DNA of 64,000 nt from NCBI RefSeq assembly GCF_015832195.1, contig NC_052026.1, positions 13,069,619-13,133,618 of the forward strand, read 5' to 3'. Position 1 is the stretch's first letter. Each line of letters starts with the position of its first letter. This DNA is from Motacilla alba alba (taxonomy: Eukaryota > Chordata > Aves > Passeriformes > Motacillidae). Below are positions 26,008 through 37,313 of this stretch, in pieces. The position numbers and the translations under genes are program-made. The notes under the pieces were generated by a model that was given only the letters and a program-made list of their open reading frames with translations, was not told the origin of the DNA and ran no database searches.

Positions 26008-29000
26008 ATGAACTACCTGGTGAGCGGGGGCACGGGGGAGGACGTGGGGGCGGGTGCGGGGACAGGCAGGGCGCGGGGGGACGGCTGCTGGGGGGCCCTG
26101 TTGGAGGACGCGGAGGAAGAGGAGGAGGAAGAGGAAGGCCTCAGTCCCCTCTCCGCTCGGCCCGGGCAGGGCCTCTCCTGTGCGGCCGATCCCACCGGCA
26201 TGACCTTGGCCGAGCTCCCCCGCTCCGAGACGGCCAGGCCTTGCCTGCCCCCCCCTCCCTCCTGGCGGGTCGGGGAGCTGCGGGACTCGCGGGGGGCCCA
26301 GCGGGGCCAGGGGCCTCCCCAGGCCTCCGCCCCACCGGGCGGGGCGGCACCGGCGGCGGGCAGGGCCGCGGGACAGCCGGGAGTCCGGCCCTGCCATCCC
26401 GGGCGGGCCGCGACCTGTCCCGCCGCCACGGCCCCGAGCGACGCTGGCAGGTGTCGCCGAGGCCCGGCTGGGGGACCCCGCGGGGTGGAAGGAGCCCGGG
26501 CCCGACGACGGGTGCCGTGCGATGGCCACGGCCACGGCCACGGCTGACTCACCGCCCCGGCACTTCCTCCCAGTCGGCCGAGGGAAGGGGCGGGAGAGGC
26601 AGAGGAGGCCCCCCGAAACCGGGGAGGCGGAAGGGCCCGGCCCCTTCCCAGCACCACCTCTGGGAAGGGTGGGTTTTGCTCCAGCGAGCAATCCCGCGGT
26701 GGCTGGATCGGGGAGATCCAGCTTGCGGGAGCTGCGCGGCGAAGCCCCCGGCCCGCGGGGCTCCGTCCCGGTGCTGGGCTGCCGCCCCGCTGTCGCCCGC
26801 CGGGATGACGCCCCACCGGCCGGCGGGGCCCGGCTCACCGCCCCGGCGCGGGGCTCTCTTCCAGAACGTGCTGGCCAAGGCGCTGTACGACAACGTGGCC
26901 GAGTCCCCGGACGAGCTCTCCTTCCGCAAGGGCGACATCATGACGGTGCTGGAGCGCAACACGCAGGGGCTGGATGGCTGGTGGCTCTGTTCGCTCCATG
27001 GCCGGCAGGGCATCGTTCCCGGGAACCGCCTCAAGATTCTCGTGGGGATGTACGACAAGAAGCAGCCGCAGCAGCAAGCGCCTGCCCCGCCACAGGGGCA
27101 GGCACAGCCGCAGCCATCTGTACCCCAGCCGGCTCTGCCCTTCCACCACCAAGGGGGCTACACCCCGCTGTCGCCCGCCTCGCAGTACACCCCCATGCAC
27201 CCTGCTTATGCCCCCCAAGGGGACAATGTCTATCTGATGCCAGTCCCCAACAAGGGGCAGCAGGGTCTGTACCCTGGCTCAGCACCCACTGGACAGTTTC
27301 CTCCTGCCCCAGCTAAGCAGCCTTCCACCTACCCGAAGCAGGCACCTCCCCACACCTTCCCCAACCCCGGCCAGGAAATCTACCAGGTTCCCCCCTCCAT
27401 GGGCCAGGCAGCAGAGGCATACCCAGGGGGCTCTGCCAGTCCCCCCCAGGATGTCTACCAGGTTCCTCCTTCAGCTGGTCAGGCTCAAGAAATCTACCAG
27501 GTGCCACCGTCATTGGACATGAGGAGCTGGGAAGGGCACAAGCCCCAGGGAAAGGTAGGATGGGGAGACTGGATGGGGAGTGTGTTGTGTTTGTGGGGTG
27601 CTCTGTGGTCCATGGGTACACATGGGTGGCACAGCTTGGGCTTCTCAGCTCGCTACGCTTGGAGCAGGCAGCTAGTGTGCCCATTGCTGGGGTCGTGTGG
27701 GCATCCTTGCCCACACTGCTGGCAGGAGTGGGTGCACTGGGAGAGTCCCTGCAGTGGCTGAGGTGCCCTGGTTGGGGTGAGCTACCCCTCTTGGGGCTGG
27801 CACAGCATTCAGCACTCTGGTCCTTGTGGTCTCTTATGTGGCCTCTGCTGGTGTCACCCAGGGCATGGCAGTCTGTTGGTATGGGCACAGTGTTGGTAAC
27901 CCAAGAGCTATTTTGGGATGCCAGGTTCTTGGGCTGTGGAAGTAGCTGTGGTACCCAGCACAATGCTGTGAGGTTTTGTTCCTCCTGGGAGCAGGCACAG
28001 GAACAGACAGGCCGTGCCAGCGTTTCCCGACTGTGCCAGGCAGCCTGCCAGTACTTGCTAGGTACACTGGTGAGGCAAGGGTGAGGCACCAGGCTGTCCC
28101 CAGCATGGAGCCTAACGGCTCCATCCTGGACACCAGCCTCCTTCTGGCTCTGCCCCTACCCTGGCACGTCATCCCAGGGAAGAGGAGTGAGGTGCTTTCA
28201 GTGTCGTGTTTTCCGGGAAGGCCACTCCAACTCATACCCCTGGGAAGCAGCCAGTGAGGGGAGGGATCTGCCAAATCACAGCCAGGGCACAAGGAACATC
28301 CGAAAAGGAAGAACCAGCCCAACACCTCAGCCCTCCTTGTCACCCTCCGGGTCTGGTTATTTTCCACCCTGGTGTCTCCATGAAGTGACCCGTTCAGGCG
28401 CGGAGCTTGAGCAGGGAGGGATCTCCAGGTGTTGGCAGACCCCGGCCGGTCCCTGGCTCGGCCGTTGCTTTCTGCATGCCACGGCTGTGCCGGCCGGGCT
28501 TTGTCTCTCGCTGAGACTCTATCGCCGCTATAAATAACCGGTGATATCATCCCGGCACCGCCGCACACCCGGCCGGGGAGCGCCCTCCCGTGGCACCGGG
28601 CAGACCCTGATTCCAGGCAATCCCGTACGGAATCCAGCAACCATCCTCTCTCAGCAACCCGTTGCTAGGTTTTGGGAAAATGATGCAGGGTGAGATGCTC
28701 GGTAGTGCCCATGTCATGTCTTTTCCCTCTTTCCAGGTGCTGGTGCCCACCCGTGTGGGCCAGGTGTATGTCTATGACTCCCCCAAGGGTGAGCAGGTTG
28801 AGTATGATTTCCCTCGCCACCTAATCTCCACGGGCTCCCAGGAGATCTATGACGTGCCACCGGTTCGAGGAGGGGTCCCGAGCCAGTTCAGCCAGGAGGT
28901 AAGGCTGCTTGGGTGTCAGGGGAATCTCTGGCTCTGCCCTTAAGAATGGGAGATGATCTGTCACAGCCTGAGATCCATACCAGGCTAAATTGCACCCAAA

Positions 29001-31925
29001 ACTATGCTTTATGGACCTCAGTGCCACTTCTGAGCACCTCCACCATTCCCACCTGGTCCCTGAGAGGGAGTGGATGGCCACACCATCTCTGACACATCCT
29101 CCTGTGTTCCCCCCCTCCAGGTCTATGACACTCCTCCCATGGCAGTGAAGGGTCCCAATGGGCAGGACCCAGGGCAAGAGATCTATGACGTGCCCCCCAG
29201 CGTGGAGAAGAACTTGCACCAAACTGTAAGTGCTGCTGGGAAGCTCCCAGTTTCTTTGTGTAAGAATGACAAACAGATTTTTACAGGGAGAAAGAGAAAA
29301 ATAATTTACTAGACCAGTCTCCCCAGAGATGTGGTGATGTCCCTGGCACTGGAGGCTTTCTGGATGTTCACATCCAGGAGATGAGGTTGGACCAGATGAT
29401 CTTTCAAAGTCCCTTCCAACCTGGGCTGCTCTAGGATTTTTTGATTCCTGTGCCAAAGGGTAGGGGCACCCCTGGGGTGCATGGCTTCATCCCAGTGCCA
29501 TCTTGGATGCTCAGTGCTGGCACTTGCATGCCCTGCAGCTTGGGGCAGCCAGTCTGCGCCTCCACACCTGCCCCAGGCCACCTCTCCCAGCAGTGCTGAC
29601 AGTGCCACTGCTCTGCCCTTGCAGGTGTACGATGTCCCCCCCTCAGTGAGCAAGGACGTGCCGGATGGCCCAGCACGGGAGGAGACCTACGATGTGCCAC
29701 CCGCCTTTGCCAAGCAGAAAGCCTTCGACCCCTCCCGCCACCCCCTGATCCTGGCCCAGCAGGAGCCCTACTTGCCAGAGGATGTCTACGATGTGCCCCC
29801 GGCAGCTGGGAAAGGTGCTCCTGAGCTGCCACTCTCCCATGAGATCTACGATGTGCCCCCCAGCCTCAAGAAGCTGGGAGGATCCACCTTCCCTTCCCAG
29901 GAGGTGTATGATGTGCCCCGGGACCTGCACGCCCCAGGCAAGGGCTCTGTAGACACGGAGGGCGAGTACATCTATGATGTCCCACCACAAGTAGACCGCG
30001 AGGCCAAGGGTGCTGATGCCAAGCGCCTCTCGGCTTCCAGCACAGGCAGCACCCGCAGCAACATCTCCACATCCTCGCTGGACGTGGTGCCGGTGAAGGA
30101 GCCGGCTAAGGGAGCCGGCAAGGAGTTCTCCCTGGACTTGGATGCCGCCATGGAGACACTGGCCAAGCTCCAGAGTGGCGTCAGCAGCGCTGTCTCCTAC
30201 CTCATGTCCTTTATCAGCAGCAACTGGCGCAGCCCCGAGCACATGGAGGCCAACGCTGCCAACATCCGTGGGGCAGCTGAGGGCGTCCGGACGGCCCTCC
30301 GGGACCTGCTGGAGTTTGCCCGGGGGGCAGTGGGCAATGCTGCCCAGGCCTCTGACCGCTCTCTCTACACCAAGCTCAGTAAGCAGCTGCAGAAGATGGA
30401 GGAGGTCTACCAGGCCCTGGCACGGCACGGCCAAGCGCTGGACGCTTGCCACTGGGCCCCCAGTGCTCTGGCCAGCAGCAAGCCGGGCACAGATGACTTA
30501 GAGCACTTCATCATGCACTCACGTGGTGTTCCTGATGACACTAAGCAGTTGGCTTCCTTCCTGCATGGCAATGCCTCCCTTCTCTTCAAACGGACAAAGC
30601 CGGCGGTGGAGAGTGGTGGCCACGGGCCCCCTCACCCCTCCGACAAGGCCAGCAGCATCCAGTCACGGCCCCTGCCCTCCCCTCCCAAGCTGCTGGCCCA
30701 GGAGTCACCTGATGGGCCCTACGAGAACAGCGAGAGCGGCTGGATGGAGGATTATGACTATGTCCATCTCCAGGTGGGCATGGGTATGGGGGCTGCTTCC
30801 CACAGGGAGTGTTCATGATGGTGGCTCTGTGGCACATGGGGGATTAGGCAGCTCTGCTTCTGTCTGTGTTTTGCTCTTACCCTCCAGCTTGAGGGCTTTG
30901 TGTACTAGGGATGTCCCAGGGCAGGTGGGGGCTCTCTGGCAAGGCTGATGTTGCTGACCCATGTCATGCCTCTGCAGGGCAAGGAGGAGTTTGAAAAGAC
31001 CCAGAAGGAGCTGCTGGAGAAGGGCAACATCATCCGGCAGAGCAAGGACCAGCTGGAGCACCAGCAGGTAAGGGTGCTGGGGCAGGCAGGTGGGTGCTGC
31101 TATGCACAGGGCCCCATGTCTTGCTTCTGTTGAACGTCTGCTGCTGGTCTGACCACAGCCCTCTTCCCTGGATGTTCTCATGGTGCATTCTACCTTGCCT
31201 TCTATACCTAGCGTAGTGGTGTGCTAGTAAAGAGGGGCGTAGGTACTTTGATCCTGGAGAGGAGCCTAGCATGCCTGTCCTGGGGCTGGCGCTGTCTCTC
31301 ATTGTGTTGCCTGGGGTTGGTGGCCATAGCCACCTGTACTGGTGGCTCCATGGAGAGGAGCAGATGCTGGCTCAATGGCCACCCTGCCCCACACCTGTCT
31401 CTCCCACAGCTGAAGCAGTTTGAGCGGCTGGAGCAGGAGGTGACGCGCCCCATCGACAACGACCTGTCCAACTGGAGCCCCCCCCAGCACTACAGCCCCG
31501 CGCGGGGCGGTGGGACGCTGTGTCCTGCTGACCGCCAGCTCCTCCTCTTCTACCTGGAGCAGTGCGAGGCCAACCTCACCACGCTCACCAATGCTGTCGA
31601 TGCCTTCTTCACTGCTGTCAGCACCAACCAACCTCCCAAGATCTTTGTTGCCCACAGCAAGTTTGTCATCCTCAGTGCCCACAAGCTCGTCTTTATTGGG
31701 GACACGCTGTCCCGCCAGGCCAAGGCCCAGGATGTCCAGCACAAGGTGATGCACTACAGCAACCTCCTCTGTGAGATGCTCAAGGAGATTGTGATGACCA
31801 CCAAGGCAGCTGCCCTCCACTACCCATCTCCTTCTGCCTCCAAGGACATGGTGGAGCGTGTCAAGGACCTCGCCAACAGCACGCAGCAGTTCAGGATGGT
31901 GCTGGGCCAGCTGGCAGCCATGTGA
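26008..31925 (+). CDS. BCAR1: BCAR1 (p130Cas) adhesion scaffold protein, complete
   Basis: A Src- and FAK-linked docking protein of focal adhesions that becomes tyrosine-phosphorylated and recruits CRK to drive migration. Coding exons: 26008-26019, 26865-27554, 28737-28898, 29121-29225, 29625-30773, 30978-31067 and 31410-31925. All junctions are GT-AG in phase 0, giving 907 residues. Exon 1 encodes only MNYL. Residues 5 to about 67 form the SH3 domain (ALYDN...ESPDELSF...WWLC...GIVPGN). A substrate domain follows with about 14 YxxP motifs (YQVP, YDVP, YDTP, YDFP). A serine-rich helical region starts near KRLSASSTGSTRS (about 457). The Src-binding segment has RPLPSPPK (about 671) and YDYVHL (about 700). 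The C-terminal FAT-like domain occupies residues 737-907 and ends VLGQLAAM. Length and order match vertebrate BCAR1 and the frame is unbroken. Confidence 0.97.
28510..28570 (+). promoter_or_regulatory. AT-rich motif (ctataaataa) in GC-rich BCAR1 intron 2
   Basis: Within BCAR1 intron 2, ctataaataa fits both a MEF2 site and a TATA-like box and is followed by ccggtgatatcatcccgg. It stands out in a CpG-containing neighbourhood about 200 bp upstream of exon 3. It could be an intronic enhancer or internal promoter; this rests on motif content only. Confidence 0.3.
29310..29450 (+). mobile_element. CR1 LINE 3' end inside BCAR1 intron 4
   Basis: The segment from ctccccagagatgtggtgat through ggttggaccagatgatcttt to gtcccttccaacctgggctg follows the CR1 3' terminus in sense orientation. 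It lies between BCAR1 exons 4 and 5 and does not touch a splice site. Confidence 0.8.
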
Positions 31926-33185
31926 TGGCCTCAGGGCCACTGTCCTCTCTGTCTGGCCCCCACCCTTCCCCAGACATGTGTTTTCCCTCCATGCAAGTCC
32001 TCTCCACCCGGTGTAAGCAGACATGTACATAGAGACTCCCACGCACACCGGGGTGCTGGGGCTCTGTGGGAATAGAGGTGAGGGGCTGCAGCCATCATAC
32101 CCCTTCCTCCTCCGTCTGGCCAGGGGCCAGGAATGGTTTGAACTGTGCCCATAATCAAGCAAAGCTGGGAGATGGAGCTGTGTCCACTCCTTCCCCCCTG
32201 TCCTCTCTCCATACAAAACCGGCAGCCAGTTGTGGGCTGAAGGGCATGGGGCCATGTCTCTGGTGAGTCAAGGATGTGCCTGGCAACTTGAGATGCAGTT
32301 TGAGATGCCCTTTGTGATACTGTGGCTGCTCTGCTCTCGGGAGGACTCTACGGTGGACTCTGGAGAACTCCACGGTGGCCAGGAGATTCTAATAGTGTGG
32401 AAGCCATCCCCTGTGATGGTGGGACAGTGTGACAGAGATGAGTTGTACTGTCCCCTTGTGTGCTGGAGGCTGGGGATAGGGGTCCCCAGGGGGGTTAGGG
32501 GCGGTTGGGAGCTGGTGGGGCAGGAAGGGGCCAACTTGTGCATTCTCACATCTCGGGTTGTGCTACAGTACCAGCTGTAACCGAAACGCGAACTGAAATT
32601 GGTGCCTTTTGAACACAGGGGAAGCTTCTGCTGGTTCCTGGAGCTACCACGTGGCAGCCCCCTCCAAAACTTGGCCCCAAGTCCCTCAGCAGTATAAAGA
32701 TTTGCCTAGAACCACCCCTTATCTCCTGGGTATCTGCATGTGCCTGCTGGGGTGAGGGAGAGGCCCTGTGGCAGGGCTGGGGAGATCCTGTCCTCCTAAA
32801 AGATCTCCTAGCCTTTGGAGACTGCTGGTGCACAAAGGGTTAAGGGAACACAAGGGACGAGCCAAAGGCGGTTGGGGGAAAATGAGGGGTGGCAGGGCAC
32901 TGGGGCCACATGGCCCTAGAGCCAGTATCAGATGAGTATCCCTCACAGCACCATGCCAGGGGCCATGGTCACCATGGGACCCCAGAGTTTGGTGTGGCAG
33001 ACAGGATGGTAGCCCGTGCCCCTAAGGATTCCTGGTCCTGGCTATCCATCCCCTCCAGAACCTCAGAAACCATGGGGCTCTCTGTGCTAGAGGCATCTCT
33101 GCTACTGCCCTGGAATCAGCACAACTGTGGACACCCCACAATCCACAGCTCTTCAAGCGTTCCCCATCAGCATCTGCTACAGTGT
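31926..33185 (+). other. BCAR1: BCAR1 3' UTR and spacer up to the palindrome
   Basis: Sequence between the BCAR1 stop codon and the left end of the inverted duplication. The first part (to roughly 32.6 kb) is probably 3' UTR. I found no canonical AATAAA by eye on the + strand up to 33185, so the end of the transcript is undefined. No exon or transposon is recognised. Confidence 0.6.
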
Positions 33186-33224
33186 GTCACCCCAGCCCCA
33201 TGACTCCCCTCACGCCCACGGTAC

Positions 33225-34144
33225 CGACAGGGAACCAGAGCCCGGTGCCACGCAGGTGCTTATTGAGGGCCTTGCGGGTGACACCGGGCTCCACCGTCAC
33301 CGAGAAGTCCTCGAGGCTCAGCTCTGCGATGGCGTCCATGCGGCTCAGGTCAAAGCAGACACCGCCCTGGTACAGGGACACCCGGGGCTCTGGGCGCGGC
33401 TGGGCACCGAGAGCCCCTGGGGGGTCAGAGGTGCCAGGGCAGCCCATGCCTGCACGGCATTGACGCCTCCTTCCAGGCCGGTACCGGTGCCAAAGGGCAC
33501 CATGGGCACACGGCAGCGGTGACAGAGGGCTGCCAGCTCCTGCACCTGCCCCACCGCCTGGGGCCACACCACGACGTCCGGGGGGGCACAGCTGGGGGAC
33601 AGGCAGCATTGCTGACCAGCTGCCACTGCCACAACCTCTCGACCCTCCCCATGGCCCTGCCCCAGCCTGGCACTCGTCACATGCCCCTTGCCTTCCCCAT
33701 GGCCCCTTGGCTACCCAAATGTTTCCCGGCCCCTCCCCTGTGACCCTTCCCCTTCCAGCGGCTCTTGCCTTGCCCGCATCTCTTCCCTTGCCCATGGCCC
33801 TTCCCCTGGCGGTGCTTCCCCTCCCCGGGGCTCCCAGCTCCAGGGGCACTCACGGGTGCATGGACTCATCGTGGCCGTGCTGCTCCCGCACCGCTGTGGC
33901 CGTGGAGACATTGGGGGCCCCCACCACGGCCCTCAGGGTCTCCACGAAGTCAGGGGGCAGCGAGGGCTGCGGGGGGAACAACGAGGACCCGTCAGGGATG
34001 CCCTGGGCAGGGTCTGTAGCGCGGGCACGAGGCCGAGTGGCCACGTCAGGACCCGAGTGGCCTTTGGAGCCCCGGCCCCACCTTGGAGCAGCAGCTGCGG
34101 CGCCCCAGGGCTGCCGCCAGCGCCAGCACCCTCCGCAGGGCCAT
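33225..34144 (-). pseudogene. LDHD: Truncated duplicate of LDHD (coding exons 1-4 only)
   Basis: Mirror copy of the first four LDHD coding exons: 34082-34144, 33854-33966, 33450-33591 and 33225-33366, in transcription order right to left. The mitochondrial leader [16 protein letters not shown] and the FAD-domain motif [11 protein letters not shown] are preserved, and the exon frames are open. The copy ends in intron 4, where the inverted duplication stops, so seven of the eleven coding exons are missing: the second half of the FAD-binding domain and the whole C-terminal oxidase domain. The donor after exon 3 reads GC (33448-33449) instead of the GT seen in the full gene. Read-through of exon 4 would add only about 14 residues before a stop. 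It cannot encode a working D-lactate dehydrogenase, though it may still be transcribed from a copied promoter. Confidence 0.88.
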
Positions 34145-34171
34145 GTTGCAACGGGACAAGAACGGCAACAT

Positions 34172-34860
34172 GGGAACTGCACAGGAGCGGGACATTGCCC
34201 TCCCCCGCAGCCTGTCTGGCCCTCCCCCACGCTGACACCTTAAGGTGGCTCCAGCCACACGCCAGTGTGTCCCTGGCAGAGGGACCTGGCTCCCACCAGT
34301 GCCTCTGCTCATGTCCCCATGCCGGGCCGAGTCCCTGCATTCACCATGGCCCCTACCGTCACAGGTGTCCCCGTGCCTGCTCAAGTATCCCCGCAGCTGC
34401 TCGGGGGCCCGTGACCCCATAGGAGACCACATGTCCCCACGCTCCTCCCTTCCCAGATAGGAGTCACCATGGCCGCCTGCCCATCTGTCCCCATTCCCTA
34501 TCAGGGGTCCCCCTGACCCCTGTCCCTCTGTTCCCATGCCCAGCCAGGTTTCTCCATTCGGGCACAGGACTCACCATGTGCCCCTATCCGTGTGTCCCCA
34601 TTCCCAGCCAGGTGTGCCCGAGCCCCCCGTCCATCTGTCCCCATTCCCAGCCAGGTGTGCCCGAGCCCCCCCGTCCATCTGTCCCCGTTCCCAGCCAGGT
34701 GTCCCCGTGCCGCTCAGCGCTCCCGCACAGGCGTCCTCGTGCCCAGAGAACCGACCCCAGCCCACCGCATGCCCCCATCCTCAGCCGGGGCTCTCCCGGC
34801 CACCCGCCTGCCCCGCTCCCGTGCGTCCCGGCATGGTGACAAGGACACAGTGTGCTCAGG
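34172..34860. repeat. 43-bp degenerate minisatellite between LDHD and CTRB copies (left arm)
   Basis: Phrases such as cccattcccagccaggtgt and gtccatctgtcccc recur at about 43-bp spacing, clearest at about 34590-34710. The left arm has one more unit than the right arm (40310-40700), which explains most of the length difference between arms. The tract probably also holds the promoter of the LDHD fragment, but no TATA element is evident. Confidence 0.75.
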
Positions 34861-34871
34861 GGGTGGCAGCG

Positions 34872-34877
34872 TTTATT
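34872..34877 (-). terminator. Poly(A) signal of left chymotrypsinogen gene
   Basis: tttatt on the + strand, which is AATAAA on the coding strand, lies only 8 bases past the stop codon. The 3' UTR is therefore extremely short, as is usual for pancreatic protease genes. Confidence 0.85.
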
Positions 34878-34884
34878 GCGGGCC

Positions 34885-36987
34885 TCAGTTGGCCTCCAGG
34901 ATGGAGTCGATCCAGTCGCGAAGCTTGGTGACGCGGGCGTACACGCCGGGCGTCTTGGTGTCGCAGGTGCTGCTGCCCCAGGAGACGATGCCCACCAGGT
35001 TCCAGGCGCCGTCCTTCTGGCACACCAGCGGGCCCCCGGAGTCGCCCTGCACGGGGCAGCGAGTGAGCGCCGGGCCGGGGCCCGGGGCCGCCGGCGGCAG
35101 CGGGGGCCGGGGGCACGTACCATGCAGGAAGAGGCTCCGTCGGCGCCGGCACAGACCATCACGTCGCGGATGCGGAAGCCCCAGAACTCCTTGCACTGGG
35201 CGTTGGTGAGCAAGGGCAGAGCCACCTGCTGCAGCACCGCCGGCGTGTGCGAGGCTGCAGCGAGAGGGGAGCGTCAGCGCCGGCACCGGGAACGGGGAAG
35301 GGGCTGGGACGGGGAGGGCGGGACGAGGAGGACAGGAGCTCGATGATGGTGGAGATGGGAACAGGATCGGGTCAGGCATTGGTGATGGGATGAGAAATGA
35401 GAAATGGGACAAAGATGGGGATGTGGGAATGGGATGGGGATTCAGATTCAGATTTGCACGGGGATCTGGATGGGAGATTGCCACGAGCATTATGGTTCAG
35501 ATGAGGACAGGGACTGACCATACGGATGAGGAAGGGGACAGGAAAGACAGCGGACAAGGACGGGGATGGGGATTTGGATGAGGCAGGGGACAGGAATGGG
35601 GATGGGGACAAGAAAGTGCAGTTACCGCTGGAGTCAGTGAGCCCCCAGCCAGTGGTGACGCAGGTCATTCCCCCCGGGAATTCGTCAGTGGCCTTGGGCA
35701 GGCAGACGGGGGACACGCGGTCCGACAGCTGCGCCGGAGTGGCCAGTTTGATCAGGGTGATGTCGTCGTGGATGGTCAGCATGTTGAACTTGGGGTTCTT
35801 GAAGACCTGGAGCCCGCAGCACTGCTCTCAGCACCTGCACCCGCTGCCAGGGTGCCAGGCACTGGGCACTCCACAGGGATCAGTAGGGACCTTGGGGACC
35901 AGTGGGGACCCCCGGGGGTCGCTCCTGTGGCTCCCGTGATGGCAGGGTGTCTGAGCTGCGGGGCCCAGTCCCTGTGACACTGGGGAGCAGCGACACCCCA
36001 GGTCACGTCCCCTGCCAGGATGAAATGGGCCCTGAGGCCTGAACCCCTGTCCCTTGGGAGTTCCTGGGCACACGGGGACATCCAGGGGACCTGACCTGAA
36101 GGATGAGTGGGAGCAGGGACACCCCAAGGGATTGCAGTGCAGGGATGTGGGACATCTCAGGGACACCTCAGGGAACCCTGACCCGCAGGATATGTGGAGC
36201 TGGGGGCTCCACGGGTGCACAAACCCCAGGAGAAGGGGGACCCGGACAAAAGCCCCCAGGCTGCCTGTGGTGGCCGTGGGGTCCCACAGGCACGCGGACC
36301 CCGCCCCGGAGGTACCTTCTCGATTTTCAGCTCCTGCTGATCAGGGCCGGGTGCGTCCTGGTCGTAGGCGCCCACCACCACGGTGTCGGTTTTCCTGGGC
36401 ACAGGCGGGCACTGAGCACGGGACGCCGGCACGGGGACAGCGCGCCCCAGGGCACCCTGTGCCCGTGCCCAGCCCCAGCCCGGCCGCCAGCAGAGCCGGT
36501 GCCTACCTGACGCCGCAGTGGGCAGCGGTGACCACCCAGTTCTCGCTGATCAGGGAGCCGCCGCAGAAGTGGAAGCCGTTGTAGCGCTGGCGGGGAGAGC
36601 TGCCCTCAGCACCCGGCACCGCCGCCGGCGGGCCCCGTGCCCGGCCCCCCACACGGCGCCCACCCCTGCCCCCGGCCCGCCTCGGGCTCTCACCTGGAGC
36701 GACACCTGCCATGGCCAGGACCCTGCCACCGCCGCCTCCCCGTTGACAATGCGGTTGTAGCCGCGGATGACGGGTGTGATGGCGGGCACGCCGCAGTCTG
36801 CGGGGCACAGGCGACCGTGGGACGGTGGCTCCGGCCGCCCCGGCCCCGCGTCCCCTCCCCACCGCTCCCGCCCGCCCGAGCCCCGAGCCCACCCCCGCCA
36901 AGCCCCACGACCCCACGCACTCTCAGGGAGGGCGGCACGGGCAAAGCCCGCCAGCGCCAGGCAGCTCAACACCCACAGCAGAGCCAT
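34885..36987 (-). CDS. CTRB: Chymotrypsinogen B-like pancreatic serine protease, intact copy
   Basis: Secreted digestive zymogen cut to chymotrypsin in the gut. Exons in transcription order: 36921-36987, 36694-36797, 36507-36586, 36316-36394, 35626-35806, 35121-35254 and 34885-35046, giving 268 residues with all GT-AG junctions in phase. The signal peptide is [18 protein letters not shown], followed by ALPEN and CGVPAI (Cys1 of the zymogen). The activation site is NR|IVNGEAA. The catalytic triad is His in TAAHC (exon 3), Asp in HDDITLIKL (exon 5) and Ser in GDSGGP (exon 7). The residues before the active serine read SSCMGDSGGP, with Ser at position 189, indicating chymotrypsin rather than trypsin specificity. 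Transcribed out of the palindrome spacer. Orthology to human CTRB1 or CTRB2 individually cannot be assigned. Confidence 0.95.
35335..35620. repeat. Purine-rich degenerate repeat in chymotrypsinogen intron 5
   Basis: Recurrent gatgggat, gatgggga and gggacagga phrases fill this intron. The mirrored stretch at about 39407-39695 in the right arm is the complementary pyrimidine-rich version. No coding content. Confidence 0.6.
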
Positions 36988-37028
36988 TGCCACTCGTGAG
37001 GACAGACCTGCCTGGCAGCCCGTGGCGC

Positions 37029-37104
37029 TTATATGCACCTCTGGGCACCTCCCCGCTGCCGCTGGCCTTGCCGCCGCGGCCTTGGGAGATAGCGTAGCAG
37101 CTGG
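37029..37104 (-). promoter_or_regulatory. Left chymotrypsinogen proximal promoter
   Basis: TATA box (cttatatgca on +, i.e. tgcatataag on the coding strand) at 37028-37037, about 42-51 bp upstream of the start codon. Farther out, a CAGCTG E-box (37098-37103) and a TCTCCCA element (37083-37089, reverse strand) are 8 bp apart, resembling the paired boxes bound by PTF1 in exocrine pancreas genes. Homology to the other promoter stops at 37104. Confidence 0.6.
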
Positions 37105-37313
37105 TATGGTGCCCCTGGCATATTGCCCATACTGGAACCTTCTAACCTTGGTGTCCCAGGCACCTGGACCTCTGGATGAACCCCTATCTAGGTGGCAGCC
37201 TGGATGGGCTCTGCAGACCCAGCCCTAGGCGAACTCTGTGGTCTTTCCAAACTCCACCACTCCCTGGCAAAGTGTGCGGGCAGCCCAGAAAACCCCGCTG
37301 TATCTTCGGCTAC

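Larger units (their letters stand above)
33186..37104. repeat. Left arm of large inverted duplication
   Basis: Reverse-complementary to 37924-41796 over essentially its full length. Homology begins at gtcacc (33186) and ends at cagctgg (37104). Paired coordinates sum to about 75028 near the spacer and about 74982 at the outer end, so the arms differ by only about 46 bp net. Differences noted are scattered substitutions, single-base homopolymer changes, two compensating 6-bp indels and one extra 43-bp minisatellite unit here. The arm contains an intact chymotrypsinogen gene and LDHD exons 1-4. Confidence 0.96.

Noticed and set aside
25107..26838. Long open reading frames on both strands across the minisatellite (up to about 440 codons)
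   Set aside because: They exist because the 39-bp repeat period is a multiple of three and the unit lacks stop codons. The peptides are pure repeats that change composition abruptly when they leave the array and enter the CpG island.
33225..34144. Treating the left LDHD copy as a functional gene
   Set aside because: It ends at the duplication boundary inside intron 4 and lacks all exons for the second half of the FAD domain and the C-terminal oxidase domain.
34885..36987. Trypsinogen or elastase identity for the serine protease
   Set aside because: The residue six positions before the active serine is Ser, not Asp, and the zymogen N-terminus CGVPAI is typical of chymotrypsinogen.
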